Positions 1-13,000 of a DNA stretch of 64,000 bases are shown in pieces. The position numbers and the translations under genes are program-made. The notes under the pieces are model-generated. The model was given only the letters and a program-made list of their open reading frames with translations, did not search any database and was not told where the DNA came from. The first letter of the stretch is position 1, and every line of letters begins with the position of its first letter. Location of the stretch: NCBI GenBank assembly GCA_026545765.1, contig JAIFAC010000320.1, forward strand, positions 59,841 through 123,840, in the 5' to 3' direction. The stretch comes from Plantago major. Taxonomy: Eukaryota > Streptophyta > Magnoliopsida > Lamiales > Plantaginaceae.

Positions 1-2055
1 CCCAAAACGTGGCCGTCACGAGCACTAGAAGGAGAAACCCTAGAAGCAGCAGCACGAAGATATCAGAGACTAAGCTTGTTCTTCCTTTCTTCTCTAGTTT
101 TTCAATTTCTGTTCTTAGATTACTATGAGTAGCTAACTTTCTTTTGTAAAGGCGAACCGCCGTAACTCAGATTTTGCTACTTCTTTATATTGATATATTA
201 ATGGAATAGTTATTAGACGTAAATCGTGGTTATACAACACTATACATCCTTGGTGTGATGTTACTATTTGAGTGACACAGTAGTTTCATTGAACTGAGTA
301 GGGGTACTCGTGCCAACTACGCCTTGTGCACCATAGTATTATGCCCTGCTGTCGTTAGAGGTAATCACGTAGAATTTTAACTAGAAAGTTGGGAGTAGCA
401 TAGCAGAGGGAGGTTGGGGAACCTTTACGCCTTTACATCATTGATTTACAACAAAGCAATTTAGAGTTTACTGCAATTCAATTATTACATGCGATATCAA
501 GCTGTACTTTTACGCATTCAATTACAACGTTATTTGCTTGTTCATATACTAAGTGTCCGTGGAGCGACATCCAGTCGACTTTACGCTATAAAGCGTGGAT
601 TTGAGGACTTGAGCTTATAAATTTAATCTTGATTGTATTTAGGAATACAGCTCTCTAACGGAAAGCGAAATCTCGAGTGCATCAAAATTTAAGCGCTTGC
701 GGGGACACTTAATGAGCTCAAGCAAGTTTCGATCGTCCGAGATAAGTTGAAATCTTTCTTTCGCTTTTTAATTTACGCACTGTCTTTTAATTACGTATAG
801 CATAAAACCAAAAAAATCTTAAAACCTGTGTGAATCTATCTCCACAGCAAAAAATCCAAAAATATTTTATCTTCCATATTAGTTTACTTTCTTATCAAAA
901 AACCCAAGAACAAGTAACTTTAAATTTCTGTTTATTATCTTTATAGCATTTTTTATTCGTATCTACAAAGGTTTGTCTGTTAGTCTTTATGTAAGTCAGG
1001 AGAAGTGCAGGAACACCAGTAGTACCTCTTAAAGAGGACATAGATAAGCTTGAAAGGCGGAGACTGCTTGCCATCGTAATGGAATCCTCCAGCAACGTGA
1101 GTGGAGAAAGCAAAAGCGACAATCCATGCAGGAATGTCGCCGCCGAACGAGCGACTTCCTAAGATCCGACTTGAGATTCAAGTTGAAAGGGAAGCTGGAG
1201 CAGGAAAGGCTAAGGATAGCGAGGAAAGATTGAGGTTAGATGAGAAGAAGAAGGGATAACTTCTGTGAGGTGGGCGGTAGCGAAGGCGATAGACCCGTGC
1301 GCGACTATGTTATGCAGGCTTACACCATGCCCAAGCATCTATCTTGAGAGGATTGCGAGCGAGTATGATCTGAAAGGAACTCATATGTACCAGCTACCAC
1401 ACTTCTACGGGAACCCAACTGAAGACCCGATGCACTTTATAAGGGAATTCTATGCAATAGTTGGAGGTATACCACTGAATGGGCTCACGGAATGTCAACT
1501 TAGAAGAAGGGTCTTCCCTAGCTGTCTTAAGGACAAGGAGAAGAACTGGCTTATCTCACTACATCCAGGCAATTTGACTACATGGGACGAGGTTTTCAAC
1601 AAGTTTATGCTCAGATACTTCCCATTGAAGAAGACATCTGACTGAAGAGCGGATCAAAACTTGACCAATTTGATGGAGAAACCTTTCACAAAGCGTGGAT
1701 CTTGACGGATGCCCAATGCACTCTTACGCCTTTGTTTGACAAGGTCGACAACTTTACAAGGAATTGACTCTGTCAAGCACTCATCGATGGAGCATGTCAA
1801 GGAAACCTGCTAGACGCACCCCCAAGAAGGATTTAGGAAGTGTGCGAGAACCTTAGTGAGAACTCTATGCAGAATGGATGAGGAAGAAGGGTGGTTACTA
1901 AGGAGTTCAGAGCAATAGAGGAAACTCATTGGAAACAGATCAGCAGGAGGATTGAAGCTATAGAGATAAGGATGGGAAAGAAGGATGTTGTGAAATGGAG
2001 ACCCAGAAACCAACCGGTAAACAGCTTTATCCCTCAACACCCTCTCTTATCATAC
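1..2055 (+). mobile_element. Ty3/gypsy element, Athila/Tat-like, 5' part only
   Basis: This is the left part of a retroelement fossil that runs off the window start. Positions 1 to about 686 look like an LTR. A GC-rich stretch at about 691-707 resembles the usual plant gypsy primer binding site just inside the LTR. An untranslated leader follows, and a gag-type reading region begins near 1265. The right side is cut at about 2055, where another gypsy LTR in the opposite orientation begins. The element is broken and lacks pol. The Athila/Tat assignment rests on the gag pattern and leader layout; the other end was not seen, so age cannot be estimated. Confidence 0.6.
1265..2040 (+). pseudogene. 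gypsy gag remnant (retrotransposon gag domain)
   Basis: The reading region from 1265 to 1645 gives a recognisable plant Ty3/gypsy gag core. It has a FYGNPTEDPMHFIREF-like block, then a FPSCLKDKEKNWL block, then a TTWDEVFNKFMLRYFP block. These match the order in the retrotransposon gag family (capsid-like domain). Weaker gag-like sequence continues to about 2040. The reading frame is broken. It belongs to the Athila/Tat-like fossil and is not a host gene. Confidence 0.7.
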
Positions 2056-2685
2056 TGATGTGTACTCGGAGATTTTGATTTCGTTGTAGAGACTGTAATC
2101 CCCAAATACAATCAAAAGATTAAATTTATAATTGTCAAACCTCACTAACACACAGTTTATAGCGGTAAGTTAACTCGAGATGTTGTTCTCTCGGGAATAA
2201 CGCTCGATTGAAATAGAATATTAAATGGTTGATTTTCAATAAAAAGTAAATAACATATTTTTTTGGTATTTTTGAATAAGTAAAATAAACACGTAAGCAG
2301 GAAATTAATTTTAATGAATTGACGAACTAAGAACTTATAAAGAAAAGCATGTAAGCGTTAACCATCACTTTGATAAATGGTTTATATCAGGAATAATAGA
2401 TAGCGATAGTTACGGCTGCAAAGTCACACAAGTCACATATCTTATACCAAGGCGCAGTCAGCAAAGATACCCTATATAGATTATCGTCTAGCTCAAAGTT
2501 GTCACCAGTTGCTAGCTCAACATCATACCTCAGGCAGAATATCAACCTATAGACACAGCTGATACCTCCTAATCTAGTGCAATGAATACTCATGTCTCGC
2601 GAAAACATAAACAATCAAAGCATCTTTCTCAAACAGCACAGATATGAACAACAATCGCATAACCAACATTGATGCTAAAACTATT
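2056..2685 (-). repeat. 3' LTR of the minus-strand gypsy, distal piece
   Basis: This is the part of the gypsy LTR left of the copia insertion. It ends in the CTATT target duplicate (2681-2685). No coding potential is visible. The left border near 2056 is placed where gag-like sequence stops and a TG dinucleotide occurs; it is approximate because the partner LTR was not seen. Confidence 0.5.
2681..2685. repeat. Target-site duplication CTATT, left copy
   Basis: CTATT here is matched exactly by CTATT at 18248-18252, directly outside the two LTRs. A 5-bp duplication is the normal footprint of copia integration, and it fixes the element borders. Confidence 0.9.
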
Positions 2686-3442
2686 AGTTGGGAAATTTGT
2701 TGGGAAATTTCTTGAGAAATTTGTTAGGAAATTTGTTAGATATTTTGTTAGAAATATCTGTTTAGATTTTGATCAGCAACATGATGACTTATCTTAGTCT
2801 CAGAAAGGTGATTAGTACTCTTGGTTCACTTGAACATTGTAAAAGAGGAAACTCATTAAGTATGATAGTCTAGCTAATCTTGTATAGGATTTTAGGTCTC
2901 AAAATGTAATTTTTATTTTATGAAGAGAAGACCAAGAAGAAGACATCCAAGCAGAACAAGCTCAACGACATTGAAGACTTGAAGAAACTGCGCAAGATTC
3001 TGGCATTGTTCAGATACCTTAGCCAGATATCTTGAAGACACGAACAGTTTTAAACAGACTGTGTCACAAGAGATATCTGAGAAATAAAAGGCCAATCTGA
3101 AAACAAGGAAAGTGTCCACAGATATCTATTCTCAGATACCTTGAGCATTAACCACATTTCTGAAAAAGAATTATGTATTGCAAACAAAGTTGTTTCAATT
3201 AATAAGTGGTATCTGAAGATTGAAGATAAGGGCGTGCAAAGAATCGAGATAACACTAGTCTACGATAAAGCATAGTTCGTTGACACTCTGAGACAAAAGT
3301 ATAACAATGCATTTAATGCAGACGAGATGTCGAATAAAAGCGGCAACGAAGAAGAAGACAAAACACCTTCTGATTACTATACACGAGATATCAATAGTTT
3401 GAATTTGAGCAACGGATACTATTCAAAGCACTCAAATTTATC

Positions 3443-3450
3443 TATAAATA
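3443..3450 (+). promoter_or_regulatory. TATA box of the SIRE LTR promoter
   Basis: TATAAATA lies about 760 bp into the 5' LTR and is exactly conserved in the 3' LTR (17303-17310). It implies transcription starting near 3475, which puts the downstream hairpin array in the transcribed R/U5 part. Confidence 0.6.
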
Positions 3451-3839
3451 TCAACACTTAGGCGCTTGAGAAGATACCTTAGACACACCTTGAAGCGCAT
3501 AAAAGCAATGAACATCTTACTCTCTCAAAGCAACTTACTTACTCACAAAGCTTTACATTGCGACCAAAGCATTTGATCTTGAGTAACACGAAGTTCTAAG
3601 TGTCACGATCCTAAACAAGCATAGCTATCTGTGAAAGAGTTGAAGCGAAGATCAAGTATCGAGATTCATTCTCTTGAACATTTATCTAAGACTTGGTCGA
3701 TAAAAGAACAAGATACCATACATTGAAAAGTGTATTAAGTATACTTGATTCATAGAGCTATCTAAATAACTGAATAAGTTATTAAAGAAGCTCATCTGAC
3801 AACTCAAACCAAAACCAACACCATAATTGGCGTGGAGTC

Positions 3840-4070
3840 CAGGAAGTACTTAGTTTGAAAAATCGGGAATAACTCCAAGGTTCTGGGTATAGGAAGTACT
3901 TGATTTGGGAAACTAAGGAATAACTCAAGGTTATTGAGTATAGGAAGTACTTAGCTTGGGAAGCTGAGGAATAACTCAAAGGTTTTTAAATGGGAAGTAC
4001 TTGGGCGTGAAAGCCAGGAAACAACTCGGGGGAACATTTGGTTGGGAACCGATTGTTTAAGAATCTTAGA
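3840..4070 (+). repeat. Tandem hairpin array in the SIRE 5' LTR
   Basis: Four to five units of about 50-60 bp share a GGAAGTACTT...GGAATAACTC frame. The centre of each unit is a short inverted repeat around a GGG-type loop, for example AGCTTGGGAAGCT (3953-3965) and GGTTGGGAACC (4040-4050). The stems differ between units but stay paired. The same array occurs in the 3' LTR at 17690-17920. Confidence 0.7.
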
Positions 4071-4373
4071 ATAGGATTATTGTAAGGTGAACTCAATTAT
4101 CTGTTCTAGTGAATTCTAGGTCTCGATAGGCCAAAGTGGATTAGTTGGAGGATTACGCCACCTCCGGATACCACTATACTTCTTTGTTATTTACCTTCTG
4201 TATTTACATTTTGACACACACACAGTTTAAGCATTTACGCACTTATCTTTATTAAGTCTTCCGCTCTGTTTCTAAGTATCGATATCTATTCAAATATCGA
4301 AAAATAGTTTTATCGACAAAAGTTTTAAAGACTATTCACCCCCTAGTCTTTTGCCGTTATCTGGACCAACAAG

Positions 4374-4389
4374 TGGTATCGGGCGGGGA
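4374..4389 (+). other. Primer binding site (initiator Met tRNA type)
   Basis: TGGTATC starts three bases after the LTR end. It is the usual plant copia primer site complementary to the 3' end of initiator methionine tRNA; the remainder is imperfect. Confidence 0.75.
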
Positions 4390-4470
4390 GTTCTCACAAG
4401 CCTTGAACCTAGATCCCAGATAGGTGAAGGAACTTTGTCCATTTTTAGGACTATTTAATTTGTGTGTTAA

Positions 4471-6690
4471 GTGTGCGGGTATGTCTCAGTGATGCACCCA
4501 TTCTCAAACCAGAATTACGAGAAATGGAAAAATAACATGATGCTCCACCTTGAAGCCATAAGTGGCGAAATGATCGAAGTGATAAAGAATGGCCCAATAG
4601 TCATTCAACAACTCAAACAAGTCATGGAGGTTTCTAATGGTAGAGCAGAGATCAAAGCGAAGGATCTTCACAAGCGATCGTCGACAAGCGGAGATCTACT
4701 AGTCGAGTTATTTAACAAAGCCAAGTTGATTTCATTTACCACTCTCATGAGTGACATGGCGACTCTTGGGAAAAGCAGATACTCCGGTCGGAAAAGATTA
4801 AGACCATTGTCGAAGTCTTAACCACTGTTGGAGCATACCAAATTCTTTTATTTTAACCAAGGAATGCAAATATCACTCGTGGAACTTTTCTCTCATCTTG
4901 CTTGTTGATTATGAGACAACTCAAAGAGAACAAACAAGCGAAAAGTTGCAAAAGCGTTGCTCTAATCACTCAAGGAACTTGAAAAGAAGAAGCAAGGAAG
5001 AAAGCGAGGATGCTCTTTGCCAAAGCAAATGAGCAAATATATCGGTCGAGAAATTGAAAGAAGAAAAGCGAAGAAGTGAAAAAGCATCTAGGCTCAAACT
5101 TTCACCGATACAAAAATATGCAAAGCTCATTGAACAAACCCATTTCGAAAGCATCATGTCTTGAGGAAGCGAATTGGAAATGATATCTGTTTCTATTGTC
5201 GAAACACAGCCACTTCAAGAAGGATTGTCACGCCTCGACAAACTAAGGACGGTGACAAGAGAGGAGAATCTTGAAGAAGCCGAAAGCTTTGTTAGCGAAG
5301 AAAGAAAGAAAATCTAAACTCAATGGATGCTCTAGGCGTTGAGCAGTTACGAAGATGACAATTCGGATGACTCAACCTTACCATCACCGAATTATGTGGA
5401 GTTACTCATGATATAATCGACTTGACCTCAAGAAGAATGAAATGTGTGGAGTTCTTTGAAATTGACGGTCCAGACATCTCAACATAGAAAAGCATCTTAT
5501 GGTGATGAGGTAACACATACTTCTTGTTATACTTATGAAAGTGATGAAGAGGAAATAAAAATCTAGAAAATCTCGAGGAAAGAACTTGATATCTATGAAG
5601 AGAATTTCTAATGATCCGAGCTAGAGTCGAAAACCTTGAAGAAGAAAGAATTCTCTTGCAAAGGAAAATTCTCAATTAGTTAAAGTATCGAGAGAAAGGA
5701 TCTTTGAAAATGCATTTCTCAAAGCTCGAGATATCGAGGCGAAAAAGTCACATAAAGAAGCAATGGTGAATTACAAAAGAAATATGAAGATCTTCTTTAC
5801 GAGAACAAGGAACTCAAGAAGAAAGAATTATCTTTTCAATCTTATGCCAAAGCTAGTGACACTCTTCTTGAAGTACAATCTTACTTAAGAGATCCTTGAA
5901 AAAGAAAGGACTTGGGTGAATACAGACAGTTGTTCCATCACTCTGAATAAGAGTAAGGAGAAGAACATTTGTAAGTACTCGGCAAAGACGGTTCCCGCAA
6001 TCTATAGTATCGGTGAGAAGACAAAGATTGTTGACAAAGGAAAAGCGATTCGACTAAACCTTTGTGGGAAAAACAAGTCAAACAAAGCATTGAGCGTCTA
6101 CGAAAAGAAACACAATCTTGAAAAGTGTAAACACCAGCGATGCTATGTCTCTCAAAAGGTAGAATTGCAGGAGCTGGCAAATTCTCCCATGTCACTTTTT
6201 CTGGAAAGAAATTGGACCAACCAGAGACTAGCAAACCTGCTGAGAAAAGATCTCAGATAGCTTAAAGTGCTCGAAACGGTATTGGCTACAAAGGCATCGG
6301 AAAACAACTTGCTCATGAGTACAAGCAGGAGCAAGAACGATGGCTGAAAGCTAGAATTGCTCAAAGCAATTATCAGAAGTGAAAGTTAAATCAAGCCACT
6401 GAAAATCTGAATGCCAGGGCTAGAAGAAATCTGGCAAGAAAGGCTAAGTTTGCTGAAAAGCAAACTCAGAAACCTGACAGGTATCTGAAACCATCATATG
6501 GAGCACCTAGGAACACACCAAGGAAGAAACTAATTCTTACTAATGATAACATTCATTCAAATAGAATTCCTCCTTACGTTCCTGTCAGACAAAAGCATAT
6601 TTCAAAGAAATTCATTCAAAAATGGATTCCTACTGGAAGAACTTTTAATTCTGACGGTTCCATCAAAGATATGAGAACCTAATCTCCTGT
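4471..6690 (+). pseudogene. SIRE gag region
   Basis: This lies between the primer site and the pol region. The first part reads as copia gag: a block with FSNQNYEKWKNNM is typical of the N-terminal gag domain of the copia family. The rest is Lys/Glu-rich and coiled-coil-like, as in SIRE gag proteins, and runs into pol at about 6690. The reading frame is broken. Fossil retroelement sequence. Confidence 0.7.
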
Positions 6691-6700
6691 TTCCTGTTGT

Positions 6701-8356
6701 GTGCAGAATGCCTCCTGGACTAAAGCACAATGGCTATTTGATAGTGGATGCGGAAAGCACATGACAGGAGACAAAGCAAATCTGGTTGATTACAAATCTT
6801 GCAACACAGGACCAGATATCAGATTTGCTGGAGGAGAATTAAATCCCTCTCTGGGATTTGGCAACGTCAAATTAGGGACTTTAACAATCACTGACGTATT
6901 ACATGTTAAGGATTTGAAATATACTCTATTTAGCATGAGCCAGTTTGCAGACAAGGGTTTTACTATAAAATTCAAAGCTAAATACTGCAAACTAATTAAC
7001 AATGAGTCAAAGCAGACAGTCTTAGTTGGTCGGCGGAAAGGCAGTCTTTATGTTGCCGATTGGGCATTTGCCACAACTGAAGAATGTCTCATGGTGAGTC
7101 AATCCGGTCACACAGAAGAGCACTGGTTATGGCACAAAAGAATGAGTCACTTGAACTTCAAAACTCTGAACAGACTTGTCAAGAAAGAGTTAGTGGTTGG
7201 CCTTCCCAGAACATCTTTCAGGAAGGATGGTATCTGTTCTGCCTGTCAGATGGGGAAACAATCTAAGATCTCTTTCAAGTCCAAAATCAGACACTCTAGT
7301 GTTAGACCTCTGCAACTTTTACACATGGATCTTTTTGAATCATCTGTAACTAGTTATGCAGGAAAGAAGTATGGTCTAGTTGTTGTAGATGACTTCTCAA
7401 GATTCACTTGGGTTGTCTTTCTGAAACACAAATCTGATGCCAGGGTGGAGATACCAAACTTGCTGAAAAAGCTTGAAGTCATGAAAAATGACAAGGTATC
7501 TGCAATCAGAACAGACCATGGTACTGAGTTTGTCAACCAGTACATAAAGGAGTTTTGTACCTGCAAAGGTATACAACACCAACTTTCCTCTGTAAGAACA
7601 CCTCAACAAAATGGTGTTGCAGAAAGGAAAAACAGAACCCTTAAGGAAGCTGCAAGGACAATGCTAGCAGACACTGAAATAAGTGAAATTTATTGGGTTG
7701 AAGCTGTAAACACAGCTTGCTACACTCAAAACAGATGCTTGATAAACAAACACCATGACAAGACCCCCTATGAAATCTTGGTTGGTAGACCCCCTAATAT
7801 CAAACATCTGAGAGTATTTGGTTGTAGATGTTTTGTTCTAAACAATGGGAAAGATTATCTGAGAACATTTCAACCAAAGGCAGATGAAGGTGTATTTCTT
7901 GGTTATTCCACAAGCAAAGAAAGCCTACGAGTTTACAACAACAGAACAAAGAAAATTGAAGAATCAATTCATGTTGTATTCTATGAAGGAAATAAGAAAA
8001 CACCTCCTATTGATGAAATCTCAGAAATGTTCAAAGAACTATTACTGAGGGATCCTAAAGAAGAATCCTCAGAAAGGAGAAACATCATTATGGAAAGTGA
8101 GGATGACTCTGACGTAGAAAAGCTTGAAATGCCTAGTAACAACAAGATGACTCACAGACATGATGAAGAATTTCCTATGAGTCTTCCAGAAATGGAAAAG
8201 GTTACTGAGAACCTTCATCATGAAGAGGTATCTGAAAATAAGACTGCTGAAATGCAAGTTCCAGATATCTCTAACACTGAAAAAGTGTCAGATATCCATG
8301 ATATTTCCCATATGTCGATATCTCGAATCTTGAAAAGTATCAAATCAAAATCTTAG
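6701..8356 (+). pseudogene. SIRE pol, protease and integrase part
   Basis: A 551-codon reading region. It starts with the aspartic protease motif LFDSGCGKHMTGD. It continues with the GAG-pre-integrase block (HWLWHKRMSHLNF and a CSACQMGKQ zinc-type pair) and the integrase core with the DDFSRF and TDHGTEF acidic positions, followed by PQQNGVAERKNRTL. It ends in the copia-specific integrase C-terminus and an acidic linker. This domain order (protease, integrase, then RT) is diagnostic of copia. This segment reads well, but the element as a whole is broken. Confidence 0.92.
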
Positions 8357-8375
8357 TGATTCACATACAAATCAC

Positions 8376-10045
8376 TTGGATATTGATCCGACTAGCACTA
8401 AACCTATGATGAGATGGATCAAAGATCATCCTGCAAAGGATGTAATTGGACCAATTAATCAAGGTGTTAGGACTAGGAGAGCAATAGCTGAAAATGCTAA
8501 TTCTCTTTTTGGATGTTTCATCTCAAATATTGAACCTAAAAATAGAAGAAACACTAGGAGACCAAGATCGGATCTACGCAATGCAAGAAGAGTTGGATCA
8601 ATTTGAGAGAAACAGTGGAAACTAGTTCCATTTGTAGAAGGAATATCGTGATTGGAACTAAATGGGTTTTCGAAACAAGATGAATGAATCGTGAAATAAC
8701 CGAAACAAAGCAAGATTGGTTGCTAAGGGATTTATCCGAATCAAGGCTTAGATTTTGACGAGTCATATGCACCTTGCGATTGGATGCAATAAGACTCTTT
8801 CTAGCCTTCACTCATAAAAGATTTTAAAGTTTATCAGATGGATGTCAAAAGTGCTTTCTTGAACGGTGAACTTGCAGAAGAAGTTTATGTTGAGAAACCA
8901 CCTGGCTTTGAAGTTTCCTCAGAAAGTAGAATGGTCTACAAACTATGAAGCTCAGTATGGATGAAACAGCTCCAAGAGCGTGGTATGACACTTTGGCCAA
9001 ATACCTTCTGGAAAGTGGTTTCAAGAAAGGTGAAGTTGATAAAACTTTATTTACCTTAAATCATGACGGGAAACTACTCTTAGTTCAAGTATATGTTGAT
9101 GACATTATATTTGGATCTAAGGACAAGCAACTTTGTGATGACTTTGCAAATCTCATGAAAAACAAGTTTGAGATGAGCATGATGGGAGAATTGAATTATT
9201 TCCTAGGATTGCAAGTCAAGCAACTCAATGATGGAATATTCATTAGTCAAACAAAGTATGCGAAAGATATGCTCACAAAATTCAATCTTAAGCCTTCTGA
9301 AAAGAATGCTAAGATACCTATGAGCATTGGAACCAAAATGACCTATACTGAATCAGATAAAAGTGTTGAAGAACATAAGTATAGGAAATTGATAGGTTCA
9401 CTACTTTACCTCACTGCAAGTAGACCTGATATTCGATATGCCGTTGGAGTATGTGCTAGATTTCAGACAAATCCAATGCAAACACACTACAACATTGCTA
9501 TGAAAATATTAAGGTATGTAAAGGGTACAGCAGATGTAGGATTGTGGTATCCTAAAGAAAGTGGATTGAGTTTAGCTGGGTACTCAGACGCTGATTATGC
9601 TGGATCACTGCTTGATAGGAAAAGCACCTCAGGAACTTGCCAGTTTCTGGGTACTAGACTTATCTCATGGTTTAGCAAGAAGCAAAACTCAATTGAAACT
9701 TCTACCACAGAGGCTGAATATATTGCTGCTGGTTGTTGTGCAACACAAATTCTGTGGATACAACAACAACTTAAAGACTATGGACTCGATGAGAAGAAAA
9801 CTCCCATTTTCTGTGACAACACAAGTGCTATTGCGATTACACAGAATCCTAAATTTCATGCCAGAACAAAGCACATTGATGTTAGAGATCACTTCATCAG
9901 AGACCATGTTGAAAAGGGCAATATAGAGATATTCAAGATTGGCACTGAAGACCAACTTGCAGATATCTTCACTAAGCCACTACAAGAAAGTAGATTCTTA
10001 GCCTTAAGACATAGTCTTGGACTAATGGAACTACCAATGAACTGA
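8376..10045 (+). pseudogene. SIRE pol, reverse transcriptase and RNase H part
   Basis: The clearest part is 8945-10045. It contains the copia RT catalytic box YVDDIIFGS, the GELNYFLGLQV block, the KYAKDML block, and the RNase H domain with SDADYAG, STTEAEYIA and a terminal DQLADIFTKPL block. The stretch before 8945 is RT-like but poorly preserved. The domains place the element in the SIRE side of copia. Broken fossil. Confidence 0.9.
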
Positions 10046-13000
10046 AAAAGTTCAGGTATCTGGAACGGGTATCCAGAGAAGAGTAAAGAGAAATCTGAAA
10101 CAGGTATCCAGAAGTCAAAAGGGCTAAAAAGCAAAAAAGATAGCTTAAGATCTCTGAGATGGGAACTCAGATATCTGAATCACTCTATAAACGGGGAACA
10201 CAAAGGAGAATAGTACAACTATCTGCAGTCAACTACTCTCTTGAAACTCGCATTATTTCTATCTTGATGAAAAACTTGGAAAAATCCTAAGTATAAGATG
10301 ATTCAGATAACAAAGGTCCTTGGTCATACAGAATCGTGATTCGATAGCAAGTCGCCAAAATTCATTAAATGGGCACAATTACACTTGTTGATTGTGATCA
10401 TTGTCAAGAAGCAATGGTGACCCTTGATGAAATTAAGCGATTGATCCATGCAGTGAAATTAATTCACAGTAAATAGTGGACTGTTGAAATTTAGACATGG
10501 CCCACTAAGCATTTAATGCCGAACTAGCTTTTGCTCACGCCTGCTTGCAAATCACAGATACGTACACACAAAATCAATTTGTATGTATTTGTCTGTTGGG
10601 ATTCAACTGCTATACATATAGGATTTTGGCATAGGAAATCACTTTTGCCTAATCCGAAAACTCATCTTGCACAAAAATAGCAAATCCTTCTCTTGATTCT
10701 CTGCAAAACCTTCTACAATCTCTCGCAAATCAAGATTAAGTTTTTCTCGCAAAGAATTACTCAATCAAATCTCTTTCAAACACCAATTTCAAATCCTACA
10801 CTATATAAAGAGATGGCCCTAAAAGTTCAACCACATGAAATCTCAATCCTCCACAGTATCACTGAAAAGCAAGCACCGAGTTGGTTATTGTGAACAACCG
10901 ATCGGTAGGAGATTTTAATCTCGACCATTGGACTTCAAGTCACGTAATGATTTGGGGTGGTGCCATGGTTGAGGAATACCTCACGGTGGAATAGAGAACC
11001 GCTTGTAAAGCTAATTCTTGACATGCTTGAAAAGGCACAAATCAAAGGCTTTCTATCCGCCGCCCTAGTGGAATTTCATCACCGATGTGTTGGAATTCTA
11101 CAACAACTGTGGATTATTTCGTGTTTCAAGGCACTGAAATAGTGTCTGTTAAAACCTCAGTCCAAGGAAAGGAAATCCTTCTGGACTTAACAACTTTCTG
11201 TAAGTTGTTTGAGTTTCAAAATCTTGGAAAGGATTTTGAAATAAACACCAAGGATGAGGAACTCCTTGAATGGTCTACAAGGAGGTGCTGACCAGATAAG
11301 CCAAGAACGGTGGATGATGATGTTCTTGCTGAATCAACAAGACAAAAGGCTGGAAAACCCTTTTAACTGGGGAAAGTACGCCTTCAAGTTTGTGAAGAAG
11401 ATTCAAGGCTTCGAGCCTAAGATTACCAAAGGACTAGCTGAGCCAAAGGCCATTGTAGGATATGGTCTGAAAATATGCTACTTGCTGGAAAAGCTTGGCT
11501 TTGAGCTCAGAGAGACGGCTGAAATAGCCAACAGTAACCTACTCTACAAATATGAGTATACAAACTTGATGAAAAAGGTTACTGGGTCTCAGAAAGGTTC
11601 TAAGAAGCGAAAGTCTGAAAAGGTATCTGAAGAAAAGGTTACCAAGAAGCCCGTAACTTCAAGAAAGAAGTCTGCCGGCAAATCAAGACACACCTAAAGA
11701 GGTTGTCGATTCTCGATATCTGCAGCATTGCCGATGAACTAATAAAGGCGTATGAAATCATCAATGCCAAAAGAGTTATCAACTCTCGAACAAGTAGACT
11801 CAAGAAGAGAAAGTGCTTTTAAATGTTGCGACTAATGCGTAAAGCCTTGCCGATGAACTCATAAATGCCGCCAAAAGTGGTGAAAACACCCCATCTGCGA
11901 AACCGCGGAATAATGGACCAATCGCCTAATGCCGATGAGAGCTCGACAATGAAGATGATGAACTGTCATCTCTCAAGTCCTAGAAAGAACAAAGAGGGCT
12001 AAGGTTATCAAACAAGAATCGTGATAAGGTATCCAAGAAGAACCTACACCACAGTGCGAGCTCAGAGCAAAGGTTGTTGGTGCAAACACATCATCAGGGA
12101 ATGTTTCTCTTGCACAACTTCAAAAAGCCCTGATGAGTGGTATTTTAGTGCTGGCAGATGCTGATGGAAATGCCACATCTAAAAATCTGGAAGAACATTC
12201 TACTGATCAATCTTCTGCTTCCAGACAACCACAACAACCACAATCACAACAACCACAACAGCCACAAGTGGTTGATGATATGGTAAATGAACTCCATTTC
12301 GAATTACCAGCAATACAGTATGCTGAAGAAAATCCTGCAAATGAGCAGGTTCCCCAACTCAATGAGAGGGATCAAACTGAGATATCTCCTCAGAATGATC
12401 AACCAGGGGAGGCAACTGAGTTGCATACTCGGGAACAGTGTGAAGTACCAGAAACTTCAAGCAAAGAAACTACACTGGGACAAGAAGACCAAAGTATAGA
12501 AAGGTCACAAGTTCCAGAGACCAATCAACCTGAAATTGCTCAGGTAGATGACTGGTTTAACTCTTATCTTGTGAACATTTTATGCTTATACATCTTTTCT
12601 CATAAAAATTTCTTTGTTACAGGCTGAGTTAGAAACGCAGAAACAAGAGGAAGCCGAGAAGCTTGCCTCGACATCTTGAAAAGAGGTCCTTCAACCTCAA
12701 CTCTTGAGAAATGAGCCTTGCTACATGTAAATGATTCTTAAAGAGAACTAATTTTCAAGAAAATGTTTATGTGCTCATTCATGTTAAATGTTTCTAACAG
12801 GCTCCAACTGAGAAGGAAGAAGATAAGGCAGAAATGCCAGAGACAAATCCAGAGACCAACAAGGTTTCTGAAGAATACATCACTGAGCCTTCAAACTTGA
12901 AGGTATATGACAATCAAGTGACAAGTATTCTTCATCTTGGGTTATCTTTTATCTCTTCTAATATTCAATACTTTCTACTTACAGCTATTTAAGAAGTAGA

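Larger units (their letters stand above)
2686..4371 (+). repeat. 5' LTR of the SIRE element
   Basis: 1686 bp, closely matching 16539-18247. The first dinucleotide is AG where the 3' copy has the canonical TG; the end is CA. It holds a TATA box at 3443-3450 and, further on, a tandem array of short hairpins at about 3840-4070. Differences from the 3' LTR are mostly small length changes. Confidence 0.93.
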
